Shown in pieces: positions 53,695 to 64,000 of a stretch of 64,000 nt of DNA. How positions within the stretch are numbered: position 1 is the stretch's first letter; each line of letters begins with the position of its first letter. The stretch covers positions 1 to 64,000 of the forward strand of contig JAECUM010004931.1 of the NCBI GenBank assembly GCA_016617855.1, given 5' to 3'. The translations under genes were made by a program, and so were the position numbers. The notes under the pieces are model-generated. The model had not been told where the DNA came from and did no database searches. It saw only the letters and a list, made by a program, of their open reading frames with translations. Source of the DNA: Megalonaias nervosa. Its lineage: Eukaryota; Mollusca; Bivalvia; Unionida; Unionidae.

Positions 53695-54404
53695 TTAATT
53701 TTCACAGTCCAAAAAGATATCTATTCCACATCTGAACATACGATTTCGATCTCGTGCTAGGTTATCAAATAAAAAGAAATTGTAATTTCCCTGACCAGCA
53801 GGATGATCCGACGCTGGCATCCTGCAAGTAGCGTTATGATAAAGCTCGGCAAATTTATCTTTAGATACACCTCCGCATTGCTCTCGGGCTATATTTTGTA
53901 CGTCAACGTTGTCAAATCCAGTGAATAGTATAAAACAACCTGTATTTCGCCTGATAGATCGATCGTTATAAAATCCTTGTGCCAGATAGACTGCGTTACA
54001 TTTTCTGTTGCGCGATAGTGCAAAATAAGATTTTATCTTATCCTTCTCGGCATTGTTTAGCGGAATGTCATCAACGACAATTATTTTATGCTCGTCAGAA
54101 TCTAGCTCAGCAACTGGAATTAGATCTTCAGGTTGTTTTATGATAAATATATCATTTCCTTTAGCTTTTCATTGTATTCGCTAAGCAACTCGTATTTATC
54201 CTGCTGTGGATTTATAGGGTAGATATAAACGCGATCGTAGTTGAAGAAGTCATTAAGTAATACATTAATCAGAAGGTTCGTTTTGCCCGATCCAGTTCGT
54301 CCTACTATCAGATAATGACAGTCCGGTAGATCGTGGTTATGTTGATGTTTGATTGATCGTTCCGTGTCAAAGTTGATTGTGCTCATTCTATACCTGGTAT
54401 TCAC
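53695..54404 (-). pseudogene. Packaging ATPase, single frameshift
   Basis: Starts at 54404. Walker A is VGRTGSGKTNLLINVLL. The frame shifts near 54150. It then runs open through PVAELDSDEHKIIVVDDIPL (Walker B) and SRNRKCNAVYLAQGFY to TAA 53695-53697. About 235 residues in total, the expected length for Polinton A32-like ATPases. Unlike in Polinton 1 it lies inside the element, divergent from the fibre gene. Confidence 0.82.
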
Positions 54405-54432
54405 AAAAAATTTTCTCGCGGTAATAATAAGA

Positions 54433-55773
54433 ATGAGCTATTAAACAAAATTTGGTACGTTAATCGAAAGCTCAACAGAAAACACAGCAGCAACTACAAC
54501 CACTGCTGCTGGCGAAGATTTAACAAACTATCTAAAAAAGTTTGGAGATACAGTGACAGGGAACTTAAGTATGTCAGGTCAGCGAGTGCTAGACCTTGAA
54601 ACAATATATCCAGCTTTTAACGTAGATAACACAAGTAGTAAGCTTTGAACAACTTAGCGCGGTCAGTAATAGCAAGTCATCATTGACAGGTGGAAAAATG
54701 ACCGGAAATATCAATATGAGCGGGAACAAAATGCAAATCTACAAACCGAATACCCTCCTTCTAACATAAATAGATCAAAAGCAATAAGTTTTGCAAAACT
54801 TAGCGCTGTCGATAATAACAATTTGTCAATAACTGGTTTGACGATGCTGGAAATATAGATATGGGCAGGAAATTAATATTTAATACTCAACTTGATAATA
54901 TAACTTTAACCAGTAACGATTCTGTAACAAATGTAAAGTTTGTCAAGGACAACTTTGTAATAAAGTCCGGTGATACGATGACAGGTACGTTAGATATGGT
55001 GCTAAAAAAATTACATCGATTTATAAAGCAATTGCCACATTGGATCTTACAAATAAATTGTACGTTGACTCTGAAATAAGTGCAGCATCAGCAAGTACAA
55101 TTACTGCTGTGGATGCTAATTATCTTAAAAAATCCGGAGGCACAATTACGGGTGCGATCGATGTGGCTGCCAACAAGATAACTTCCACGTATGTGCCAGT
55201 TTCTGCATTTGATTTTGTGAATAAACATCACGTGGATTGTGTTGCCCAATCGCTTGCGATTGGTGGTAGTACAAAACGATTGGTAGTACAGAACGAGTTA
55301 AAAGTAATGTCGATCACATTCCACATCTTGCTGATGCTGTTAATAATTGTTGGGATTTTGTTGCAAGTGCATCAAGTTATTATAAAGAAAATAAGCCAGA
55401 TTATGCGTTTGCGTTTAACAGCCCTCTATCTGACGGGTTAGAGTGGGTCACAGACGGAGAAATATCTAACTTTTGGATCAAAATACAGTGTCCAGCGGCT
55501 GTAGCAATATGGAAATTTCAACTACGAGGTCGACTAAATGATAATATCGGATCAATTATTACCTGGAAATTAGAAGGATCTGACAATAACACAACATGGA
55601 CTACGCTATGTGATATATTGGTTGGTAGTGTTTATGATTCTCAGCAATTTACACTTGAGCCTGCAGCGACTACAAACAAGTACTCGTATTTCCGGATTTT
55701 TGTTGCCAGATCTATAATTCGTTATCCTGGATTGACTATGTTTCAGATATATACACTTCACGATTTAATGTGA
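54433..55773 (+). pseudogene. Tail-fibre-like protein with discoidin-like head, broken
   Basis: Plus strand. Shaft repeats: KKFGDTVTGNLSMSGQ, SLTGGKMTGNINMSGNK, IKSGDTMTGTLDM and KKSGGTITGAIDVAANKITS, with NKLYVD and NKHHVD links. The head (about 55440-55770) reads DGEISNFWIKIQCPAAVAIW, WKLEGSDNNTTWTTL and YSYFRIFVARS, a beta-sandwich resembling F5/8-type (discoidin/galactose-binding) domains. Stops and shifts break the shaft. It starts 28 bp from the divergent ATPase start. Confidence 0.72.
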
Positions 55774-55785
55774 TTGTAATATATA

Positions 55786-56343
55786 ATGTCTATTGATCCT
55801 CCATCGATCAGAGTCGCAAAAGAGTTTAAAATTTTATACTAAACCCCAAAACGGAGATCGAAATAGCTGATGTTGATCAACTAGACCCAGAGAGTGTTGA
55901 GGAGGCAAGAGCGATACATATAATTGCTCGAATGAAAATATTAACTTTAGATTCACCCGGTTTAAACCGAAACAGCGACAACTTTGCTAGAGTTTCAGGA
56001 ATGAGAGGCCATCAACTGAGATACGCGATCAGAGACTTTGATATTATCAACAAAAACTGTCTCTGTAAGTGACTGTGAGGAACGGCGATTAAAAATCAAA
56101 AAATTGTTGATAAATACACTGCTTGAGCTAAATAAAGAAAATATCTTGAATATAGATAAATCTAACCTTGTAAAAACAAGAATTCATGACGGAAAAAAGC
56201 CAGAGCAAGAGCGACTAAAGAAGATTCACGAAGAACTTGACAAACTAGCTGAAATAAGAAAAAATAAGTTTATTAAAAATCGTAAGCTCAAAGACACATT
56301 TACTAAACATCGATTATTTCGTGTGTTAGGTATGGACTATTAG
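55786..56343 (+). pseudogene. Hypothetical helical protein, frameshifted
   Basis: ATG 55786 is preceded by ATATA. The first part (to about 56070) and the second (56038-56343; Lys/Glu-rich helix ending FRVLGMDY) are in different frames. Contains ESVEEARAIHIIARMKILTL. Family not recognised; follows the fibre on the same strand. Confidence 0.45.
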
Positions 56344-56349
56344 GATAAA

Positions 56350-57108
56350 AAGACGTTGTTAGAAATGGTAGATAATAGTACTGACACTAACCTGCTAACA
56401 ACAGCATATCTAGTTTTAAAAGACTCTCACCGGCGATAAAGAAATGTATGACATATATCATATTAATGCTGCACTAAACGCAGTATCAGAAACTGAGCAT
56501 AGGATTGAGTCATATGATGATGTCGAACGAAATATATTTAACAGGAGCTTGATGATATTACAACTGTAAAACTTAGTATTGATAGAGATTATGAAATATA
56601 TAATAGTTCTAAAAAAATTGCGTTGAATCACAATATAAATAGCTGGAAAGTTACTGACAGAAGCAAAATATAGAAATATCAAAGAGATGATTGCTAAATA
56701 CCTAAACCTACCTGTCAACGACATAAATATAGAGCAAGCAGATATTCGATGTCTTTTGAGATTTGCAACAGCATATGCAATTCTCAGACAATATCTAGTA
56801 CTTCAAAATTTTAAGCTGGGACAGTTATGTTATATTGTTAGTTACATGGACGAAGCAGAAGATATTTATCGTGACAGAGTCAATGCTATTACTGAAATAC
56901 CGACAAATTTTAATCACCCATTTTCATCCTTAGATCGTAAAGTCTGAACAGATAGCAGATATGATGATATCTCATCTAAATTATATGATAAGTACGGAGA
57001 TTTTCTTCCTAATCCTGTTAATAATAAATTTAATTCTCTGGTCGATAAGGCTGCCCCTGAAAACACTTTTACTACGGCCAATGAAATAATTACTGAAACA
57101 GTTTCATA
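56350..57108 (+). pseudogene. Hypothetical protein, several stops
   Basis: Coding-like pieces, the clearest 56687-56947 (LNLPVNDINIEQADIRCLLR and QLCYIVSYMDEAEDIYRD), separated by stops. It ends just before the next ATG (57109). Not recognised. Confidence 0.4.
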
Positions 57109-57246
57109 ATGAAAAAAAAAATCGACTTCAATCATATTTCAACAGGTCTGTCAGACAATGAAAGGGATGAACTCATCAAATACTGTAAATATTACCATAA
57201 AAACTTTACTGTGTCAGACGAGCTAGAAAATATTACAGTAAAATAA
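57109..57246 (+). CDS. Small hypothetical protein, 45 residues
   Basis: MKKKIDFNHISTGLSDNERD start, ending at TAA 57244-57246. Short, charged, probably helical. It sits in a tight plus-strand cluster, 5 bp before the next gene. Confidence 0.4.
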   Translation: MKKKIDFNHISTGLSDNERDELIKYCKYYHKNFTVSDELENITVK

Positions 57247-57251
57247 TAGGC

Positions 57252-57593
57252 ATGCTGAACTACATTCCAATGTTACTAACAATAGCTAGAATTACGTCAG
57301 CTGGTGGAACCGCAAATCCATTATTGCTGATAGTGTCAGGGGTAGGTATTGTGTTATCAGCGGTGAATAAAAAGCTCGGACCAAAATATGAGAACAAAAA
57401 AATTACTTCTTGCAAAATAGCAATAGCTACCTACAACAAAATTCTTAATCAACTTGGAGCTTATCTGCGTGGTGAGAAGTTTATTATGTTAGATCTGATA
57501 CAGGAACTCCGAGTCAAAGACGATTTGCTTGTTGGTATGATACCGAACAGAGCTGTGAAATACGAAACACGATATTCAGTAAATTTTGTGTGA
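57252..57593 (+). CDS. Membrane protein, homologue-like to 28489-29034
   Basis: 113 residues with a hydrophobic region (about 3-39: LLTIARITSAGG, NPLLLIVSGVGIVLSAV) followed by a helical part (ATYNKILNQLGAYLRGEKF). The layout matches the second half of the Polinton 1 two-pass membrane protein. Overlaps the next gene by 8 bp. Confidence 0.55.
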   Translation: MLNYIPMLLTIARITSAGGTANPLLLIVSGVGIVLSAVNKKLGPKYENKKITSCKIAIATYNKILNQLGAYLRGEKFIMLDLIQELRVKDDLLVGMIPNRAVKYETRYSVNFV

Positions 57594-58020
57594 AATATGT
57601 AATATGGAAGATATTACAGTGGAAGATACCACGATAAAGATGAAAATAATTCTTTTCCGGGCCAAGCATATGACAAATATGCTTGACAATGAAAAGTACA
57701 GCACATATTTCAAAAACAGAAATAAGATAATGTTGTCTCTGGTTCGCAAGGAAGATTCAGATTATTTTAGTAAGCTTGCTTCGATCACAGACTCACTTTC
57801 TTATGCTGTTGATAATCTTTACAACCCAATAGCTCAGAATAAATACACAAAGATTACAGTTGATGATGAGCTAAAGAAATGTTATGTCGATAAATCAATA
57901 GTCTCACATGGAAATTTTATCAAGATGCTAGAACTTGGCTCTCTCATCAGTGGTAAGATTAATTTGTACTTGTTCTGTCATGATGATGAGAGTTATATAA
58001 TAGCAAAGCTGAGACTTTAA
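57586..58020 (+). CDS. Hypothetical protein reaching into the right inverted repeat
   Basis: 144 residues, helical, not recognised. The last 60 or so codons (from about 57836) lie in the inverted repeat and are therefore present, inverted and diverged, at the left end of the element (41480-41706). Confidence 0.5.
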   Translation: MCEICNMEDITVEDTTIKMKIILFRAKHMTNMLDNEKYSTYFKNRNKIMLSLVRKEDSDYFSKLASITDSLSYAVDNLYNPIAQNKYTKITVDDELKKCYVDKSIVSHGNFIKMLELGSLISGKINLYLFCHDDESYIIAKLRL

Positions 58021-58343
58021 AAATATCTCGACAAGTGGCTGTGTAAAATTTTGTGTAAATATCAGGTATAGTAAAATTTTGTGTGAAATATAAAATAAAA
58101 ACCGCAGTAGTCTTCATAAGTGGGTGTTTCTCAGACAACCCTATTTTGTCTGACGACGATGATGATTCAATGACAGGTCCTCAAGTTAGGTAATCGATAA
58201 TGAAATCAACGCTGTTGCCTCAACAAAGTTGTTTTCGTATTTTGTTTAGACTAACATAGGGGTATGGGAAGGGGTAGGAATCATGCTGTCGTCCTAATAC
58301 AAAATAGGGTTTTGGCTGAGAAACCCCACCAATTAAGACTACT
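57836..58343 (-). repeat. Right terminal inverted repeat of Polinton 2
   Basis: Reverse complement of 41058-41706 apart from insertions in the left copy. Ends AATTAAGACTACT. Confidence 0.85.
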
Positions 58344-58694
58344 TAAGTTAGTTTAAAAGGTTGGAATGTCATGTAGTCAAAGAAACACTACAAAATATTG
58401 ATAGTAGGAAAATAGACTGAAAACATCAATGACAATTGAATAAACCATTACGAAAAGATAAACCAGTAAAACTAAGTCTACATCATAGTTGTGATTGCCT
58501 TAATGCTGCTGTTACGATGGTGAGTAAATTTGAAAGTTCAATGTGCGTCATGATTGTTGCCAGGGTATTGTGGTCCATCGGTCTTGGATAATACTTCACA
58601 GAAGGATGTATATTTATTTAGGATTCGCTTGTTATTCATTCAGTTCCGAGTACGGGAAAAACACTGCTGTTCAGAGTGGATACAAGTGCAATGT

Positions 58695-58766
<72 letters not shown>

Positions 58767-59075
58767 ACTAACAGCCACAGCTAGTGAACATTAGCTGTCC
58801 ATTTCATTATTTTTAAATCGTATTGAATTTTTATGTTCCTCTTTAAAAATTAAATCTTTGGAAGTACTCGGATTGTCTTTATTTAATTTGGATGAGAGGT
58901 AAGAGCTAAATCTACTCCTTTATGATTGTGTCAGGTTGAAAGCGTTACGGTTTTTGTCGGCATATGGTGGCCATCAGATGTATGACTTGGTCAGTGTTAC
59001 ACGTTTCCGTCGCCATATTTAGCCGTTGCTAGAAGTAGTTCATTGAATGCGAGCACGTGTTTACCATATAAAACA
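58344..59075 (+). repeat. 767-bp tandem unit, copy 2 (with TAAGT target copy)
   Basis: Starts with TAAGT (58344-58348), the right target duplication of Polinton 2. It then follows copy 1 (40286-41052) with many substitutions and a (CT)n expansion at about 58698-58764. Similarity fades after GCGAGCACGTG near 59060. Confidence 0.78.
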
Positions 59076-60215
59076 GCGGTGAATACTTGTACTTAAATAC
59101 GGTTAGTACCGATGGATATCGACCAGTAGCAAGAATGTGAAACTAATGGGACTATTTATGAAGTATCAAATAATGTCGCATATTGTCCTATGCCCTACTT
59201 CGCACTGAGGTTAACAGTGAGTCAAAGTTCTTTATCCGATGTTTACGGAAACAGAGAAAACTCAGACAATATATATCCTGCTTCTGTCCTTGACTTAGGT
59301 CAAGACAATCTTGTGTATTCTAGATAAACTAAAGTGCGCATGATTGAGCAACTCACTGCAAATGTCTGACAGATATTATTTATGGAAACGACGAGAAACA
59401 ATAATAAGAACTTGCAAAGTGTGTCAGATATTGCAGTGGTACAAAATTTTGAAGAGATAATTTAGCAATACATCCTGCCGTGGTCAGCGTGACACGTAAA
59501 CATTATGACTGATGTATAAACTGGGCACGCAATAAATTGCTGGTTGCGAGCGGTGGGATCTGCTCGGTTTGGGGCATGAATTTAATTTTAATTAGAATCC
59601 GTTCGATAACGGCCAGACACATGGAAGAGGCCAATGTTAATGTAAGTTCAATAGCGGAAAATGAGAAGATTTGAGACAAACCAGAGCAAATTTTGGGAAA
59701 ACATGGGCCATTTCAAACAGCTGTCATAAAATGAAGATTTTTCTTCAAAATAGTTATCAATAAAAGTAGACTAGGCATTATTCTGACCTCGATGGGAGTG
59801 ATGAAAATTTTGGCGGTTAGAGAAACTAATCGTAATTGGCTATGCTAAAGGAGAGGGTTTGTGTTCCTAGACGGAATTCAGGCTTTTAAGAAATTCCCGT
59901 TGCGAAAGTAGTGAAAGTTTCTGAGGCAAGCCAGAATTTAGCTCCGAGAATTAGTAAAAAGTACTTTTCTCGTTAAATTGTCTAAGGGACGCGTGTCGGA
60001 ATGTGAGAGACACGAAGGATTCAACTTCAAAGAAAGGTGCGAGTCTCGAATACAGCACAAGCTTAGTCGCAGTTGCATACAATATATGTTCATTGATGTA
60101 AGTTTGTAATTATTGCTTGAATGTATTCATTTTAAATTCATATATCAAATTTTCCTTGATTTCCGAAGTAATTATTTCCATGCATTTTGTCTCAAATGTT
60201 ACATGACTCTCGTAT

Positions 60216-60220
<5 letters not shown>
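59076..60220. other. Non-coding, no feature seen
   Basis: No gene, RNA or repeat recognised. Confidence 0.45.

Positions 60221-60274
<54 letters not shown>
60221..60274. repeat. (GA)n microsatellite
   Basis: About 54 bp of GA dinucleotide. Confidence 0.97.
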
Positions 60275-60276
<2 letters not shown>

Positions 60277-61641
60277 TCAACGCCGACCTTTCACCAATAG
60301 TGATTAAGAAAGGACCGGAAGCACCAGGTGATGCTGACATGCCGGCAATTTGAGCTCAATCAGTAATTCGATTATATGATAAAATTTGTTTTATCGGTAT
60401 AGCAGAACGGCTAATTGAATTTCGCAAAGTTTTGTTGCTCTATTTTGAAGAGAAAGTGACTCACTCTATTGTCATGTTCTATTTCATTTTGTTTTTTTTT
60501 ATATATTGTTATATTATACATACGGGGTCTCGTGCTGTTCTATTCTATATCTCTGCTCCTATCTCTGTTATTCTATCTATTAATTTCATATTTTATTCTA
60601 TTGTTTTCTCGATCCGGGCAGTAGCACCGTGGTCGATCATTTCCTAGATAACGATAACCAGAGCACCATAAGGAGGGAGGGGGTATCTCACACATCATCC
60701 CACCACCTCGTGACAGATATGCAGTCCTGTTTTATACAAAACCATGACTATTTCAATACTACGTCAAACAGAAGAAGTACAATTTATTTAATGCTGCTGG
60801 GATAATGTTGACATTATTAGTTCTTATGTAAGGAGCACATGTTAAAGTAGCAAGCGTTATTTTTCAGAGCTGTATGACAGAGATATTGTTGACTCTAGGT
60901 TTACGTTTTAGTGACAATCAATATTCAGTAGTTCTTAGATTTGCATCAGAGTGCTAGAGGTGCAATCGTTAATATGAAATGAGTATGTAGTCGATGCTGT
61001 GGCTGCCAGTCTTGCTCTGAAATGTTTTGGGGACTCTTTCTGCCTATGATAAGAATGGATCTAGGAATTTGAACTGCTATAGATTTGGATTCAAAGACAA
61101 TTCATTTTGAATCGCTGAAAAATCATGAGGCAAAATTGGTAATAGTAATTTAAGTCAAGCCCAGCAAAGATGTATTTGATCAGGATAAAAATTATAAAAT
61201 CTTTGTATCATCTACTAATTACTATAGCAACATCTGAAAGTTTGAAAGACTTTATCTTGAAAGGCATAATGGTGGTAGCAGTACATGAAAAACATGCTCA
61301 CCTACATGCAAGATCGCATAATCCCAACACTCTCTTCACAGCTAACAGGAAAAAATAAGATCAATTAAGTGACAATATTAAAAATCACACTGATGGTCTA
61401 ATTGCTGCAATTACAGTTAATATGATGATAATTTTGTATTAAATATTACTGCAATATCTTGACTAAGGCATCATGGTCAGAGTCATGTGACTTGAACCTA
61501 AAGACGTTGAAGTTGGGCAGTTAGCACAGAAGCTGGCCAGTTGTCTAGGTATCTATATATTCACTCTGATACTACTGACAGGTTTATATATGATCTTTTT
61601 TTTTAGATCCTAGCTACGGGTGTTGATATAATTAGACACCT
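60275..61641. other. Non-coding, no feature seen
   Basis: AT-rich; only short frames without recognisable domains. Confidence 0.45.
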
Positions 61642-61649
61642 CTTTCTTG

Positions 61650-61913
61650 GGGGCCCCGAGTGGCCGAGTAATCTAAAGCGCTCTCCGTTACGGATCACTG
61701 CCATCTCACCTCTGTCTGCGTGGGTTCGAGTCTCGGATTCGGCGAATGTGGGTATGTGAGAAAGCTTGCCAGTAGCTTCTCATGGGTCGGTGCTTCCTTC
61801 CGGGTATTTCCAGGTTTCTTCCTTCACCATTAATACTGGTCGCCATGTATAGCCTATCGTGTGATGAAAAATAGCGTTAAGCCCTACAACAACAACAACA
61901 ACAACAACAACCC
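61650..61913 (+). mobile_element. tRNA-derived SINE with (CAA)n tail and 8-bp TSD
   Basis: The head has an A-box-like GAGTGGCCGAGTAATCTAAA and a B box GGGTTCGAGTC (Leu/Ser-tRNA-like with a long variable region). A body follows, and the tail is (CAA)n. Flanked by CTTTCTTG at 61642-61649 and 61914-61921. Confidence 0.88.
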
Positions 61914-61921
61914 CTTTCTTG

Positions 61922-62439
61922 AATTCGTAGGGCATTTACATAGTTGCCTAGCTGAAAACCCTTCCAGTCGTTTGGATTATTTCACGTTTTCCATGATTTC
62001 CTGCCAGGATTTACTTCTGTAGAGAACTTGAATTATAGAAAATGTAAAATGCTGATTTACGCTTTAAAAATATATCTTCGAAAATAGTAATTAATATTCC
62101 CAGTTGAACAGTTTTTCTACAGGTCAACTCTGAACTGTTCATTGATACAGCTGTAGGTAAAGGTCTGTTGTAAAAGTAAACCATATACCATTTGAAGACC
62201 GCCATTGCAATAATTTTAGACATTAAAGAGCTTCCAGGTCGAAGGTCATAACAATTAAAACCCTTTAAGAAGGGATATCAACCATCATATTCCATACTAA
62301 CCCACGTTTTTCATTTTATTTTCTGTAAAATGATGCCTAGTTTGTTCACGTCTGTGCATTTGTTACTAACTTTGATCACAACGAAGGTACAAGCCCGAAG
62401 TTGCTGTATTTGTGATTTGTATTTATAATTCTTTGACTT
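61922..62439. other. Non-coding, no feature seen
   Basis: No gene recognised; a 70-codon minus frame at 62011-62223 has no domain. Confidence 0.45.
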
Positions 62440-62775
62440 AATTTGGTTTTATACTACCATGTAATTTGGGTTTATACTAGCCATGGAATTTGATTCTATA
62501 CTAACTATGCAATTTAGTTTTATACTACCTATGTAGTTTGGTTTCCTTATGTAATTTGTTTTTATACTACCCATATAATTTGGTTTTATATTACCCATGT
62601 AATTTGTTTTTTACACTACCTATGTTATTTGGTTTACCTATGTAATTTGCTTTCATACAACCCATGTAATTTGGTTTTACACTACCTGTGTAATTTAGTT
62701 TTATACTACCTATGTAATTTGGTTTCCCTATGTAATTTGCTTTTATACCACCCACGTAATTTGATTTTACAGAGT
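62440..62775. repeat. Minisatellite, about 24-bp unit
   Basis: About 14 diverged copies of a unit built on TTTTATACTACCTATGTAAT followed by TTGG. Confidence 0.9.
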
Positions 62776-64000
62776 AAAATGTAAATTCAATAGAAAGGCA
62801 ATTCTTATCAATCGTCCAGCGAATGATTCAGGTTTTGCATCTGATTAAATCAGGTATCTACAGATCTGCGTTACTCGGAGGTCTGATGGGTATCATCAAG
62901 TGGTCATGTTCTGACGACCTCAATACTATTTATAGTAAATGAATTTGTGAACCAGTCAGATAGCTCCTTTTAACATCTTAAATCTTTGTTATTCTTCGTT
63001 ATACTCGTGCATTTGTGTTCAACGGTAAGATATGTTGAATGACTCAAAATCTTGAAAACTGCAGCTTTATTGGGAGATGACAAAGTCGTAATAATATAAT
63101 ACGCGATGGGTGCCTGTCAGATCTACATGTCGCTCATGCCGGGGGACATCATACTTCAGTCAGAACAATGGATTACAAACAGAATGCCATTTGTATTCCT
63201 GCTTGGCTTCATGCATATCTCACAAAAATTTGTTGTCAAAATTATGGGCGCTCTTGCTACAAATTACATAAAATTCTCCAATCATAAAAAGCTATAATTC
63301 TGTTTCAGAGAATTAATCTTACTGAGTAATAAATACATCGAATGAAATTATCTTCTTTTTTAATTGTTGTACTACAATCTTACTGAGTAATATGTTGCCA
63401 TAGTTTTACATCGAATCAAATTATTGTTTTTGCTGTACTCTCATCGGGTTTCATGGAGAATGAAATCTCAAATGTTCGTATTGGATCTTATCATGCAATG
63501 TTGTCGTTTATTTTTCTGTAAATTTTTAGCACGTAAAGCAACAGATTTTTTGAAAAATAAATTACATCTGATTTAACAGGAAAAAACAACAATTTTTGTA
63601 GAGGGTAAGGATGTTAGTTATTATTCAATCGGCTTGCAAAATTGGTCTTCACTTCAATGGTAAAGGAACATTTTGACTTTGGCCCAATGCAATCAGCAGC
63701 ATGACTTTTGTTGTCGCGTTATTGATTTGGTAATATTTGCCTTGCAGTGATAACATATCTTGCTTAGACAATCTGTGCTGCAATTAGGAGTTAAGCTTCT
63801 GCGCAAATGATTTATGAAACAACATGCAAAGGACGTGGGAAAATAAGACATGAATTGTTGAACATCGTGCAAAGGAAATGTGAAAATGAGGCATAATTAC
63901 AACGTTTCAAATAATCTCCCCAACATATTCCATGACATTAATTTTAAGAATCACTTGGCAAAAATTGTTTTGTCGGCAAAAGTTGTTAGCATCTATGCAA
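62776..64000. other. Non-coding, no gene recognised
   Basis: Only short frames; nothing recognised to the end of the window. Confidence 0.45.

Larger units (their letters stand above)
41058..58343. mobile_element. Polinton/Maverick element 2 (about 17.3 kb, degraded, with nested insertions)
   Basis: Inverted repeats with AG...CT ends (AGTAGTCTTAATT) and a 5-bp target duplication. It contains decayed PolB, protease, pX-like, MCP, penton, ATPase and minor virion genes with stops and frameshifts, plus a right arm of plus-strand genes. No integrase was found. A 3.7-kb CACTA-type element splits PolB. Without it the element would be about 13.6 kb. Confidence 0.9.

Noticed and set aside
61650..61740. 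tRNA-Leu/Ser gene
   Set aside because: The head resembles a tRNA, but the element has a SINE body, a (CAA)n tail and target duplications.

Overview
This window looks like intergenic DNA from an AT-rich invertebrate nuclear genome. A mollusc or other lophotrochozoan is my guess, from the abundant minisatellites, GA/TA microsatellites and tRNA-headed SINEs; nothing in the window proves the species. I found no convincing host protein-coding exon, rRNA or functional tRNA. The coding content belongs to mobile DNA.

The window is dominated by two Polinton/Maverick (adintovirus-like) elements. Polinton 1 (18073-34405, 16.3 kb) has 215-bp terminal inverted repeats that differ at only 4 positions, AG...CT ends and an exact 5-bp target duplication (GATGC). 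It carries a full virus-like gene set: packaging ATPase, zinc-ribbon/phospholipase-A2 protein, retroviral-type integrase, a replication polyprotein, two HNH-type nuclease genes, penton, membrane protein, tail-fibre-like fibre, adenain-like protease, pVI/pX-like hydrophobic peptide, double-jelly-roll major capsid protein (MCP) and two virion-associated proteins. The replication module is unusual: a family-B-like polymerase palm runs into an SF1 helicase and then an HNH-like domain. Most frame breaks fall in A/T homopolymers, so either single-base assembly errors or very recent decay are possible.

Polinton 2 (41058-58343, about 17.3 kb) is old and broken. It has long, diverged inverted repeats (about 510-650 bp), TAAGT target duplications, pseudogenes for MCP, penton, ATPase, protease and two minor virion proteins, and a classical protein-primed PolB. 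I see no integrase. Its right arm has a plus-strand fibre with a discoidin-like head and five or so small orphan genes. It inserted at the junction of two copies of a 767-bp tandem unit. Its PolB gene is split by a 3.7-kb element with CACTA...TAGTG-type ends (41799-45520), which was itself hit by a SINE (42216-42544) and by a solo LTR (44274-45242). That gives four levels of nesting.

The rest (1-18067, 34411-40285, 59080-64000) is repeat-rich non-coding DNA: minisatellites with 20-64-bp units, several LTR fragments of one family (2-3.1 kb and 10.8-13.4 kb), two hAT-type MITEs with perfect 8-bp target duplications, two more SINEs, a 61-bp-arm hairpin and several microsatellites.

How the genes work together in Polinton 1: integrase inserts the element; the polymerase/helicase module copies it; MCP, penton, the small virion proteins and the protease build and mature an icosahedral particle; the ATPase packages DNA; and the fibre, PLA2 and hydrophobic peptide would act in attachment and membrane passage. 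This is inference from family knowledge; no particle is shown here.
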